Shown here: piece by piece, positions 1 to 8,509 of the stretch
How positions within the stretch are numbered: the stretch's first letter is position 1
How the letters are laid out: each line of letters begins with the position of its first letter
NCBI GenBank assembly: GCA_031553755.1
Contig: JAVBKZ010000033.1
Coordinates: forward strand, 1 to 64,000
From: JAIRVZ01 sp031553755
GTDB lineage: Bacteria; Bacteroidota; Bacteroidia; Bacteroidales; Azobacteroidaceae
Length of the DNA stretch: 64,000 bases
Direction: 5' to 3'
Position numbers and translations under genes: made by a program
Notes under the pieces: generated by a model
Databases searched by the model: none
What the model was told of the DNA's origin: nothing
The model's input: the letters and a program-made list of their open reading frames with translations, nothing else

Positions 1-98
1 TGTCATCCCGCACTTGATGCTGTCATCCTGAACTTGATTCAGGATCTCTTAATGAATTGCTGATTATCAATAGATTGCGGGTCAAGCCCGCAATGACA
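1..98. repeat. REP-like intergenic palindromic repeat cluster
   Basis: Three copies of a TGTCAT-headed unit are visible: one from base 1, one from base 21 (with its own CCTGAA...TTCAGG palindrome), and an inverted one at 75-98 in which TTGCGGG and CCCGCAA form a stem around a 5-base loop and which ends in ATGACA. Two direct copies plus one inverted copy resemble the REP/BIME arrangement found between genes in many bacteria. The cluster lies downstream of the minus-strand glycosyltransferase gene. It may continue beyond the left edge. Confidence 0.6.
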
Positions 99-151
99 AA
101 TTAGTTTTTTAATTTGTTAGGTAAAATAACGGATACTCATAATAATTTTAC

Positions 152-179
152 ACCTCAAATACTGTCCTAATTTTGAGGT
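152..179. other. 8-bp hairpin after the last glycan gene
   Basis: ACCTCAAA (152-159) and TTTGAGGT (172-179) are perfect inverted repeats around a 12-base loop, about 40 bases past the stop codon of the minus-strand gene at 221. There is no clear run of U after the stem on either strand, so termination is only a guess. Confidence 0.3.
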
Positions 180-220
180 ACATTATATTCATAAGTTTAA
201 TTTTGAAAAGGTTATTATAA

Positions 221-1144
221 TTATTTAGAAAGCTTACTCATTAATTTAATTCTAAACCGGAATGGAAATAGTAACAAAGGAATAAAAAACAAAACCTTCG
301 ATGTTGGATTGAACTTTAACGCCCTAATTATTTCTTTCAGACAATTATATTTTTGATTTAATCTTAAATATATAGATGCCCTCATCTTATACCAAAGAGA
401 AATGTAATTTCGTAAACCTGATATATTTTTATTTTTTTTGTATAATCGTTCCAACTCAATTCCTACTCTATTTTCTTCATCTGGAATCCTTTTAGGTGCA
501 TTTTCCTGATAAGAAGATACTCCAGTACAAAATATAGCCAAAGGTTTTACATAATATGCAATTTTATAATTTACAGCTAACCTTGCCCAAGTCAATAAGT
601 CTTCTCCAGCCTTTATGCCAATGGGAAATCCTCCAATAGATAAAAAAGCTTCTTTTTTAGCGACAATTGCAGATGTCCACAAAGGAGGATGCGAACAAGC
701 CGCCACTTCAAAATAATTGGTTAAAACACCATTCTCTTCTTTGAATGGCATTTTGTTCAGAATAATAGGCTTTATATTTCCATTAGAATCTTTCAATTCA
801 TAAGCGCAAGCATATACCGAACTTTCAGGAAAATTATTAATTAAATCAATTTGATTAGACAAATATTCAGGTTTCCATTCATCATCGGCATCCAATAACG
901 CGACATAATCATACTTAGCCTCCTTAATTCCCTTGTTTCTCGCTGCAGAAACACCCTGATTTTCTTGGTGGATTAAACGAATCCTCTTATCAGAAATTTC
1001 ATCCAAAACAGCAACACTATTGTCCGTACTTCCATCATCTACCACAATCACCTCAAAATCCTGAAATATTTGATTAAAAACAGACTGCAAAGTTTGTTTA
1101 ATCTGTTTTTCTTTATTGTGTAAAGGAATTACGATGCTAATCAT
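221..1144 (-). CDS. Family 2 glycosyltransferase
   Basis: A 307-residue GT-A type glycosyltransferase, probably adding one sugar to the surface glycan on the cytoplasmic face of the inner membrane. The GT2 core is clear: VIPLHN at the N-terminus, VVDDGSTDNS near residues 35-43, and a DxD metal/nucleotide site at D85-D87 (LLDADDEW). The C-terminus is basic and hydrophobic, consistent with membrane association. It is the last gene of the minus-strand glycan locus. Donor and acceptor cannot be told from sequence. Confidence 0.9.
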   Translation of the reverse strand: MISIVIPLHNKEKQIKQTLQSVFNQIFQDFEVIVVDDGSTDNSVAVLDEISDKRIRLIHQENQGVSAARNKGIKEAKYDYVALLDADDEWKPEYLSNQIDLINNFPESSVYACAYELKDSNGNIKPIILNKMPFKEENGVLTNYFEVAACSHPPLWTSAIVAKKEAFLSIGGFPIGIKAGEDLLTWARLAVNYKIAYYVKPLAIFCTGVSSYQENAPKRIPDEENRVGIELERLYKKNKNISGLRNYISLWYKMRASIYLRLNQKYNCLKEIIRALKFNPTSKVLFFIPLLLFPFRFRIKLMSKLSK

Positions 1145-1170
1145 GCTCTTTCTTTATGTTTTTATGAATA

Positions 1171-1626
1171 CTATCCATCGATAACAATCCATTTACCTCC
1201 TTTTGCACCACCTTCTCTTTTGAGTCGTCCTTCTTTTTTTAATTTACCTAGATGATAATCAACACCTCCGGAGGATAATATTCCTATTTTATTTGAAATT
1301 TCAATCCTTGATAAATCAGGATTCAAGCGGATTAAATTCAAAATTTGGTCTGTTATTTTCTGCTTGTTTTCTGCTTGTTTTCTGCTTGTTTTCTCTCTGT
1401 TTATGGCTATCTTCAAATAGTTTAAATGTGACCAATGAAGTATCTATCGTATTGTCAAAACAAACTTTTGTATTTGTCGATTTTTCCCATTTCAACATCT
1501 TGTCGAAACCATAACCCGCATTTTCTGCAAGTTTAGCACAACGAAATAATTTAGCAAGAACAGGGTTACTTCAAAATCTTCCCATTCAATATCCGAAAGT
1601 CGTTTTAGTAAATTTTCCTTATCCAT
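1171..1626 (-). pseudogene. Remnant of an AlbA_2/RecG-like ATP-binding winged-helix protein
   Basis: From an ATG at 1626 the first 20 codons read as the conserved start of the AlbA_2 family (LLKRLSDIEWEDFEV). The next bases continue in another frame with the family's late segment (NPVLAKLFRCAKLAENAGYG), so several hundred central codons have been lost and the junction is out of frame. The C-terminal winged helix (about 1171-1340) is intact but sits in a third frame, the shift falling in an 11-bp tandem repeat. Full-length relatives are DNA-binding or regulatory proteins often found scattered in Bacteroidota genomes. The gene is clearly broken; it may be a relic of the same family as the gene at 33717. 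Confidence 0.8.
1356..1399. repeat. 11-bp tandem repeat (three perfect copies and one degenerate)
   Basis: The unit ttttctgcttg occurs at 1356-1366, 1367-1377 and 1378-1388, followed by a degenerate copy at 1389-1399. It lies inside the AlbA_2 remnant. Because 11 is not a multiple of 3, a change of one copy shifts the reading frame. By my frame count four copies would rejoin the upstream and downstream frames, so the present frameshift fits loss of one unit. Confidence 0.8.
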
Positions 1627-1678
1627 TTTGAGATTTTTCTGATTTTGGAATTACATCATTTTTCGTAATCAAAAATTC

Positions 1679-2977
1679 TTAGTTGTTCGCTGCCAATCGA
1701 CTTTTCAACCCAATCAACATTCCATAAATAGCAAATGGATAACTCAATGTCATTAAAGAATAATTCACCACATTATCCGTATACATCGCGACTGCCAAGC
1801 CAGCCATAGAAGATGCGGCTACAATCGCGCAAAATTTAATTATCAAATCATTCTGCCTATAAAAAATCAAAATCGAATGAATCGCTAGAGAGAGAATGAT
1901 AGAAGCATACAAAACTAGCCCTATCAAGCCTGTATCACACAATATCTGCACGTAGTCGTTATGAACGACTTCTAAGTGTCCAAAAGGATGTTTATGCGAA
2001 TAAAATACCTGCTGCAAATTACCCAATCCGGAACCTGTCAGTTCTTTTCCTTTGTAAAAATTATCTAAACTCCATTCCCACATGGAGAATCGACCACTTG
2101 AATCAATATCTTCAGAAGTCAAAGCATCCCTGTTTTCAATGATTTCTTCTGTAGTCATGCCTTTTTTATAGAACATTTTTTCCCTGAATTCAGGAACGTA
2201 TAGAAGTACACCAATAAATATTGAAGCTGCGACAGCGACATAAGGTACAGATTTCAACTTGTATTTTATTAATGAAAATACCGCGATAGTTATAGAAATA
2301 GCCAACATTCCTGTCCTGTTAGTCATTAAAACAGCAGGCAGAATAAACAATGGAATATATCTTAAATATTTTTTTTGATTGAATATCGCAAAATAAGCTA
2401 ATGCTATTGAAACAACAACCGGCATAAAATCAAGGATGGCAGGTCCCCACCAAATCGTAGTTGCCAACAATCCACTTACAATAGGAATACGATATAAAAT
2501 CAATAAACACACTGATCCAAATATTCCTACATAAAATATATTTTTGAAAGCCCTGAGTGTAAATAAATGGTTAGTTGTCACTTGGGTTGCCAATAACAAA
2601 ACCAAAAACGGATATAAATATTTCAGGAAAACACGAAATCCATACAGTTTAGCGGGAGAAAATAAAATAGAAAACACCAAATAGACCAAATAGGCTACAT
2701 ACAACAACACAGTGAGGCTTGCAACCGGCTTGTTTTTATCATAAAATATCGCGATCAAACACCAAACAATCCACACGGCTAACCTCACAGCCGATAAACC
2801 TCCAAATTGCAAAATTCCGGTATACAATGTGAATAAAAAGAAATATTGAACGCCGGTAACTTTCACTCTAAAACCTTTGTTCAATGGATGATACGTTTCT
2901 TTATAATTCAAAGAAATATACCGGGCTCCTAAAATAGAAGTAATAAGAAAAATTATATATGATATAGCAGTATACAT
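1679..2977 (-). CDS. O-antigen ligase / polymerase family membrane protein
   Basis: A 432-residue polytopic membrane protein with roughly a dozen hydrophobic segments and a large extracytoplasmic loop near residues 290-345. The loop holds SGLGNLQQVF and HNDYVQILCDTGLIG, the typical signature of the Wzy_C (O-antigen ligase/polymerase) family. It either polymerises repeat units (Wzy) or transfers finished glycan to lipid A core (WaaL). The locus has an ABC exporter (wzm/wzt, 42-45 kb) and no visible Wzx flippase, so a ligase role is somewhat more likely; that is inference. It starts one base after the stop of the upstream GT4 gene and is co-transcribed with it. Confidence 0.85.
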   Translation of the reverse strand: MYTAISYIIFLITSILGARYISLNYKETYHPLNKGFRVKVTGVQYFFLFTLYTGILQFGGLSAVRLAVWIVWCLIAIFYDKNKPVASLTVLLYVAYLVYLVFSILFSPAKLYGFRVFLKYLYPFLVLLLATQVTTNHLFTLRAFKNIFYVGIFGSVCLLILYRIPIVSGLLATTIWWGPAILDFMPVVVSIALAYFAIFNQKKYLRYIPLFILPAVLMTNRTGMLAISITIAVFSLIKYKLKSVPYVAVAASIFIGVLLYVPEFREKMFYKKGMTTEEIIENRDALTSEDIDSSGRFSMWEWSLDNFYKGKELTGSGLGNLQQVFYSHKHPFGHLEVVHNDYVQILCDTGLIGLVLYASIILSLAIHSILIFYRQNDLIIKFCAIVAASSMAGLAVAMYTDNVVNYSLMTLSYPFAIYGMLIGLKSRLAANN

Positions 2978-2978
2978 T

Positions 2979-4112
2979 CTATTGCTTTATTTTTTCAAAA
3001 AACGCCACCCAACGCGTCATGATCCTATCAACTTCAAATCTTACTACGTTTTGTTTGGCTGCATGTCCCATTTTCAATCGCAATTGTTCATCAGACATCA
3101 GTAATTTCATTTTGTCTGATAAATCGCGGGTATTTTTTAATTCGGCCAAAAATCCGTCTTCTCCATCTTTGATAATTTCCGAAGGACCACATTCGCAATC
3201 GAAAGCGACACACGGCACTCCACAAGCCATCGCTTCAGTCAATACCAACCCAAATCCATCGTAAAGTGATGACAGTGCAAACACGGAAGATGACAACATG
3301 ATAGATTCTACATCCTGATTAGGAGGAAGAATAAATACATTTTCGTGCAAAGATAGTTCTTTTATCAACGTGAGCAACATGGGTTTATCGTGCCCTTCTC
3401 CATAAATGTTTAATTTCCAATCCGGAAAATCATTTTTTAGCAATGCAAATGCCCAGATTAAATATTGAAATCCTTTGGGAGCTACCAATCGCCCCATCGA
3501 AACAATTTGTTTATTGATGAGTTCTGCGGATATTTTTGTTTGAAAAGAAAGCGGATTAGGAATAACTGTAAACTTATTTCCTCCTCCCCAAAGCTGCTTA
3601 TCCTTTTCTGTCAATAAAACAATCTGTTTATATTTTCGGGCATAATACTTTTCTTTCGCCAATAAAAATTTCAACCAGATTTTTCTTATCAAGCGGTATT
3701 TATCATTAATGAGAGAATTACCTAAATGTCTCAGGTAATTTTTTGTAAAATGGAATTCCAGTACTTTTTCACTTCCATCATTGGCTTTGTATAGAAATTC
3801 GGCATCTAAACCAAAAACGCTGATGGTTATATTCGGACGTATTCCGTCTAACTTTTGAAATAATTTTGCCTGATATTCTTTTCTTGAACGGCTCCCGAAA
3901 ATCATCCAAGGTTTGTGATTCATCCGATTGATATCAAGCGAATGGATATGTATTTTCTCAGAAAAAGGGAAGAAAGGCTTGTTCGAATTTTGCAACACAA
4001 CGATATGTACTTCATAACCCAATACATCGGCAAAATAATTGGCTTTCGTACACAAAACCCGTTCGATTCCTCCTGACCGTTCGATATTCGCTACAGAATA
4101 GGCAATTTTCAT
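2979..4112 (-). CDS. Family 4 glycosyltransferase (GT-B)
   Basis: A 377-residue GT-B enzyme. The N-terminal acceptor domain has the glycine-rich SGGIERV near residue 13. The C-terminal donor domain carries VSMGRLVAPKGF (start of the Glycos_transf_1 domain, about residue 205) and DGFGLVLTEAMACGVP, with the EX7E-type donor-binding element. It should transfer a sugar from a nucleotide donor with retention. It abuts the ligase/polymerase gene downstream. The specific linkage is unknown. Confidence 0.9.
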   Translation of the reverse strand: MKIAYSVANIERSGGIERVLCTKANYFADVLGYEVHIVVLQNSNKPFFPFSEKIHIHSLDINRMNHKPWMIFGSRSRKEYQAKLFQKLDGIRPNITISVFGLDAEFLYKANDGSEKVLEFHFTKNYLRHLGNSLINDKYRLIRKIWLKFLLAKEKYYARKYKQIVLLTEKDKQLWGGGNKFTVIPNPLSFQTKISAELINKQIVSMGRLVAPKGFQYLIWAFALLKNDFPDWKLNIYGEGHDKPMLLTLIKELSLHENVFILPPNQDVESIMLSSSVFALSSLYDGFGLVLTEAMACGVPCVAFDCECGPSEIIKDGEDGFLAELKNTRDLSDKMKLLMSDEQLRLKMGHAAKQNVVRFEVDRIMTRWVAFFEKIKQ

Positions 4113-4203
4113 GAGTCACTTTTATTTATCATGATACAAAATAAATCATTTTTGCTCAGAATCCATTTTAAATCTCAAGTTTAATTCCTAACAAATTTTA
4201 TGC

Positions 4204-6138
4204 TTATTTTAAATAAATTTCTACGAACCAGAAATTTTCCGTATCCGATTCTACAATTCGTTTGATTTTAAATGGCAATCGAATCAAACTTTCGTTGTTT
4301 TTATCTGTAATTAAAAACCGGATGTTATTTTCTTTTATAAAATCGACCTGATATTCCAAGATAGTTTTTTTGATATTATTTTCTTTTTTCGTCATCACAT
4401 AGTGATAAAAAGGCGTATTGATGACGGACGCTTTAATGTATAAAGGATTGTTGTTGTAAGTAATTTCCAACAAATCAAATGAGTTTAAAAATACCGGATG
4501 ATAATCGTTCGTAAAACGGGTAATATCATAATCGGCATAAATGACGTTGGCATTCCGGACAACACTTCCATTCATCAACGTATTTTTATCGAAAAGATAA
4601 GCATATCTATTGTTTCCTTCTTTTATTATATCAGCAATTTCTTCGTAATATTTCCGATCGATTGGGTGAGTTTCATGGAATGAAAAATTACAGTAGAAAT
4701 GCAAGAACACAATTAGAACTGCAATTATTTTCCTGAATATCGAATTTGAAAAGAAAAGCGCGATCGTTGTCAAAAAGACAAAGATAGAAACAAAAGGGAA
4801 AGCAATATTCAGGAATAATTGATCTGAATCAATTTCCTTATTAGTCAAGCTGTGAAGAATTAATCCGGTCAACAATACAAAAAACATGACAGCATATTTT
4901 TCCCAAATCTGTTTCAATGATAATTCTTTTTTATAGATAAGATATATCAAAATAAGTATCGGTATAAACAAAATAACGATATAATAGGATATTTTATTGA
5001 AAAAGAATACTAAAGTGCCCAATAGGGAATCTATTCTATCCATCAGATTCCGCTTTTCTATTAATTGTGATGAATCCGGAACTGATGGAAAATGAAATAA
5101 ATGTATCAGGTCGTAAAATAAAACGATTCCTAATACCGGAATAATCAACGCGGAAAAAGAGAATAACAGTTCTTTTTTAGATTTTTCTTGTTTTGTGAAG
5201 ATGTAATACAGCAGATAAAAAAATATGCCGGTAAATACAACAGGAAGCGTTGAACCATATAATAGAAACATTAAACACAATGGAAAAATCCGGGCGAATA
5301 ATTGCTTTTTATTAAGTAAAATCAGGAAAAATAATAATGAAATATAAACGGTTCCTAATTTTTGTATCCTCAATGCTGAAAGAACAAAACCGGGAGTAAT
5401 AAACGTTTTTTCGGCACCGAATGCCGTCCAAAAATGACCGAGGAAAAGAATAGGAAGTGCAAATAGGAAAGATTTTTTCAAGGAAAAACCAAATCTTTGT
5501 TGTAATAAAACAGCGCTTCCGGTTATTACCAGAGTGATCATGAGTGAATGTGAAACCAATACCAAAGCATTCAGGATGTTTAGATTGAATAAATTGGCGA
5601 ATAACACCCCAAACCATATTCCAAAATAATGATAAAAAACAGGGGGATTGTTTTCCTGATTCAGTGTATCTAACATTAAGGTTTCTTTTCCCGATTGGCT
5701 GATAAACTGTCCGACTTGGGCATAAAAAGCAGTATCATAATGTATTCTCAGCATGTTTCCGGATAAATCAAACAGCTTATTATACTGCAAGAAGAACACG
5801 ATTAACGACAACAGAAATACAAACGATAATTCTTTGTATTCTATTTTTTTGAGGTTATCAATCCATATTTTTCTACTGAAATTAATTTGATTTTGGCTTT
5901 TCAAATACAAAAAGCCAATACAAATCAATAGAAATATGATAAGATAAACCGTTAAAAAATTACTTTTTACGCATGCAAATCCAACGGTTGATAAAACAAA
6001 TCCGGACAGTAACTTGAAAAATATCCATGATATATTTGAATATTCTTTATCTCTCTTTACCGAACTTAAAAATAAATGTCCGAGTAAATAAGTTGTAAAA
6101 ATTGAGGTAAATAGCGCTATATAATGTGATAAAAACAT
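4204..6138 (-). CDS. Large polytopic membrane protein, GT-C-like
   Basis: A 644-residue protein with more than ten hydrophobic segments and a soluble C-terminal part of about 130 residues. After the first segments comes an acidic loop, HYDTAFYAQVGQ, resembling the first periplasmic loop of GT-C glycosyltransferases that use polyprenyl-phosphate sugars. Size and topology fit GT39/GT83-type enzymes, but no family signature can be named confidently. It could add a side-branch sugar or other group to the glycan in the periplasm. It follows wecE with an 11-base gap, so the two are probably co-transcribed. Confidence 0.6.
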   Translation of the reverse strand: MFLSHYIALFTSIFTTYLLGHLFLSSVKRDKEYSNISWIFFKLLSGFVLSTVGFACVKSNFLTVYLIIFLLICIGFLYLKSQNQINFSRKIWIDNLKKIEYKELSFVFLLSLIVFFLQYNKLFDLSGNMLRIHYDTAFYAQVGQFISQSGKETLMLDTLNQENNPPVFYHYFGIWFGVLFANLFNLNILNALVLVSHSLMITLVITGSAVLLQQRFGFSLKKSFLFALPILFLGHFWTAFGAEKTFITPGFVLSALRIQKLGTVYISLLFFLILLNKKQLFARIFPLCLMFLLYGSTLPVVFTGIFFYLLYYIFTKQEKSKKELLFSFSALIIPVLGIVLFYDLIHLFHFPSVPDSSQLIEKRNLMDRIDSLLGTLVFFFNKISYYIVILFIPILILIYLIYKKELSLKQIWEKYAVMFFVLLTGLILHSLTNKEIDSDQLFLNIAFPFVSIFVFLTTIALFFSNSIFRKIIAVLIVFLHFYCNFSFHETHPIDRKYYEEIADIIKEGNNRYAYLFDKNTLMNGSVVRNANVIYADYDITRFTNDYHPVFLNSFDLLEITYNNNPLYIKASVINTPFYHYVMTKKENNIKKTILEYQVDFIKENNIRFLITDKNNESLIRLPFKIKRIVESDTENFWFVEIYLK

Positions 6139-6149
6139 TCAAATTGGTT

Positions 6150-7286
6150 TTAAAAATCCCTTATAATCTTTATTATTTCACCAATCGAAGCATCTTCCAA
6201 CTCGTAGTAAAATGGCAAACGAAGTAAACATTCGCTGTATCGGTCAGAAAAAGACAATTCTTCTCCTTTGTATTTATTCGAATAATAAGGACTTTTATGC
6301 AAACTCAAATAATGAAATACGGCCTGAAAATCTTTTGAATTCAAAGATTCCAATAATGCAGTCCGTTGAGAATTATTCTTACACATCAAATAGAACATGT
6401 GTCCATTGTTGGTCGCATAATTCGGAATAAATGGCAACATGATTTCATTTTTTTCTGCCCAATTTTTCAATCCTTCGTAATACAAATTCCAAATTTGTTT
6501 TCTTCGATTTTGTATTTTTTCCAGATTTTCGATTTGTGCCCAAAGAAAAGCTGCGTTGATTTCAGAAAGAAGAAACGAACTTCCCGTATCAATCCATTCA
6601 TATTTATTGACTTCTCCCCTGAAAAAAGCTACTCGGTTGGTTCCTTTTCCCCAAATAACTTCGGCTCGATTGATAAAACGTTCATCATTAATGGCTAACA
6701 TTCCGCCTTCTCCTGAAATAATATTTTTGGTTTCATGAAACGAAAATGCAGCCAAATGTCCTATGCTTCCCAGTGCTTTCTTTTCTCCGGTTTTTGGGGA
6801 AATGTAATAAGAGTCAATAGCATGAGCGACATCTTCAATAACCAGTAAGTTATATTTTTCAGCCAACTCCATAACTTTATCCATATCGCAAGCGATTCCG
6901 GCATAATGTACAACGACAATCGCTTTCGTTTTAGGAGTGATAAGAATTTCCAATCTTTCGGTGTCTATATTGGGATTTTGAACGCAACTATCTGCAAAAA
7001 TGATATTCGCTTTTTCCCGAACAAAAGCCAAAGCCGTAGATACAAACGTGAAAGACGGTACAATGACTTCATCTTCGGGTTGTAAATCGGTCAAAATAGC
7101 GCACATTTCTAACGCATCAGTACACGACGAAGTGAGTAAGCATTTTTTGATGTTGTATTGTTGTTCAAAGAAATACTGACATTTATGTGTAAAAAGTCCG
7201 TTCCCGGATATCTTACCCGAAAAAACGGCTTGTTCGATATATTTGGTTTCGTTACCCGTTAAATATGGTTTGTTGAAGGGGATCAT
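6150..7286 (-). CDS. wecE: dTDP-4-amino-4,6-dideoxygalactose transaminase (WecE type)
   Basis: A 378-residue PLP aminotransferase of the DegT/DnrJ/EryC1 family. It matches WecE/RffA along its length: MIPFNKPYLTGNE at the start, GDEV-like EDEVIVPSFTFVST, VVHYAGIACDMD, ED (D152, PLP nitrogen contact), the PLP lysine in FSFHETKN (K187), GTNR and RLPFYY near the C-terminus. The family converts dTDP-4-keto-6-deoxy-D-glucose plus glutamate to dTDP-4-amino-4,6-dideoxy-D-galactose. The dTDP precursor would come from RmlA (46.3 kb) and an RmlB not in this window. The product amine is the natural site for N-acylation by an acetyl- or acyltransferase of the locus. Confidence 0.88.
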   Translation of the reverse strand: MIPFNKPYLTGNETKYIEQAVFSGKISGNGLFTHKCQYFFEQQYNIKKCLLTSSCTDALEMCAILTDLQPEDEVIVPSFTFVSTALAFVREKANIIFADSCVQNPNIDTERLEILITPKTKAIVVVHYAGIACDMDKVMELAEKYNLLVIEDVAHAIDSYYISPKTGEKKALGSIGHLAAFSFHETKNIISGEGGMLAINDERFINRAEVIWGKGTNRVAFFRGEVNKYEWIDTGSSFLLSEINAAFLWAQIENLEKIQNRRKQIWNLYYEGLKNWAEKNEIMLPFIPNYATNNGHMFYLMCKNNSQRTALLESLNSKDFQAVFHYLSLHKSPYYSNKYKGEELSFSDRYSECLLRLPFYYELEDASIGEIIKIIRDF

Positions 7287-7301
7287 GATGTTTTTAATTT
7301 C

Positions 7302-7622
7302 TTATAAAATGCTAATCTCAACAATTTTTCGATGTGATGATTTAGTATACACTGCTCGAGGTTTTATCAAATGCTGAAAATTTTCACAAAAATACTCGCA
7401 TTTTTTATTAAAAGCGTTTAAATTCATTTCTCTGAAAAAGAATGAGAGCAATTTTTGTTTTATCCTTTGATTAGAGTATAATAATACCAATAATGGTAAA
7501 TAAACGAATACTACACGGAAAAACATAAAATTGTCCCTTACAAATCGAATAAACTTAACAAATGTATCTTTTTTTGTGATTGTCCCGTCGAAATCGAAAA
7601 CCACAAGCGTTTGTTTTTCCAT
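7302..7622 (-). pseudogene. Truncated HAD-superfamily phosphatase
   Basis: The reading frame starts with an ATG overlapping the stop of the UbiA gene by one base (TAATG), which fixes the start. The first residues carry the HAD motif I (VVFDFDGTITKKDTF) of the HAD-IB family. The frame ends after about 106 residues, while family members have about 200, so motifs II-IV are absent. The C-terminal 15 residues do not look like the family and are followed directly by wecE, suggesting a deletion that removed the gene's 3' half and perhaps more. A HAD phosphatase next to a UbiA-type pentosyl transferase normally dephosphorylates the lipid-linked phosphopentose. As it stands, activity is unlikely. Confidence 0.75.
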
Positions 7623-8509
7623 TATAGGTAAATAATTAGTATAAATGAAACAATCCAAGTAAAAATGCAAAATTGTATAAAATAGTCATGCAATATGAAT
7701 TCAAAGGGGTCACTATCCTTCTCTTTTACCATTATCTGTTGTAAATAGCGAATGACACCTGCAAAAACAAAAATAGATGTCATGTATATATTATGAGAAT
7801 CAAACCTATTTTCCACTTCTGGAGAAATAGTATACATAATATAAGCAATAAGGGTAATTGATGCTGTAATAGTTATAATTTGGTTGATAAATCTGATATT
7901 GTATTGACCAATATTTTCTCGGGTAATAATGGTAGTTCTTTCATAGAAAACAACTTCTTCCCTTCTTTTGACTAAAGCTAAAAACAATGATAGCAAAAAA
8001 GTCATGATTACAAGCCATTCCGAAAGTTGTACACTTGTTGCAAATCCCCCAATAGCAACTCTCAAAACAAATCCAAATGCAATAATCAAGATGTCGATAA
8101 TGACATAATGTTTTAATCTGATACTGTAACAAATATTTAATACATAGTAGAGTAATAATGTCAAAAAAATAGGTTTAAAGTTTATCCTATTGTAAAAAAG
8201 AACTATCATACCTAATGAGATAAACAGACAAATAAATTGAATTAAATGTGCATTTATTTTAGAAATTTTACCAGAAGCTATTAGTCTAAAAGATTTTTTA
8301 GGGTGTAACTTGTCAACTTCAACATCATAAATATCATTAAAACAATAAATTGAACTCGCAGCAAAACAAAACGAGATAAATACAATAATACAGTTAATTA
8401 ATAAATTGCAATTGGTTATTTGTCCACTAAAAAACAAGGGCAAAAAGATGAATATGTTTTTTACCCATTGTTGAGGACGAAGAAGTGATATTATAGATAA
8501 TATATTCAT
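7622..8509 (-). CDS. UbiA-family polyprenyl-phosphate phosphoribosyltransferase
   Basis: A 295-residue membrane protein with about 8-9 hydrophobic segments. It has the two UbiA aspartate regions, beginning NDIYDVEVDKLHP, followed by FRLIASGKIS, a pattern typical of decaprenyl-phosphate 5-phosphoribosyltransferases (DPPR synthase group) rather than quinone prenyltransferases. The opening SLLRPQQWVKN is also characteristic. It should join polyprenyl phosphate and phosphoribosyl pyrophosphate to make a lipid-linked pentose donor used by GT-C enzymes in the periplasm. It overlaps the membrane protein gene upstream by 4 bases (ATGA) and the truncated HAD gene downstream by 1. Confidence 0.82.
   Translation of the reverse strand: MNILSIISLLRPQQWVKNIFIFLPLFFSGQITNCNLLINCIIVFISFCFAASSIYCFNDIYDVEVDKLHPKKSFRLIASGKISKINAHLIQFICLFISLGMIVLFYNRINFKPIFLTLLLYYVLNICYSIRLKHYVIIDILIIAFGFVLRVAIGGFATSVQLSEWLVIMTFLLSLFLALVKRREEVVFYERTTIITRENIGQYNIRFINQIITITASITLIAYIMYTISPEVENRFDSHNIYMTSIFVFAGVIRYLQQIMVKEKDSDPFEFILHDYFIQFCIFTWIVSFILIIYL

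Noticed and set aside
5312..5617. 101-codon minus-strand frame inside the 4204-6138 gene
   Set aside because: It is in another frame of a well-supported membrane protein gene and has no start context or motif.
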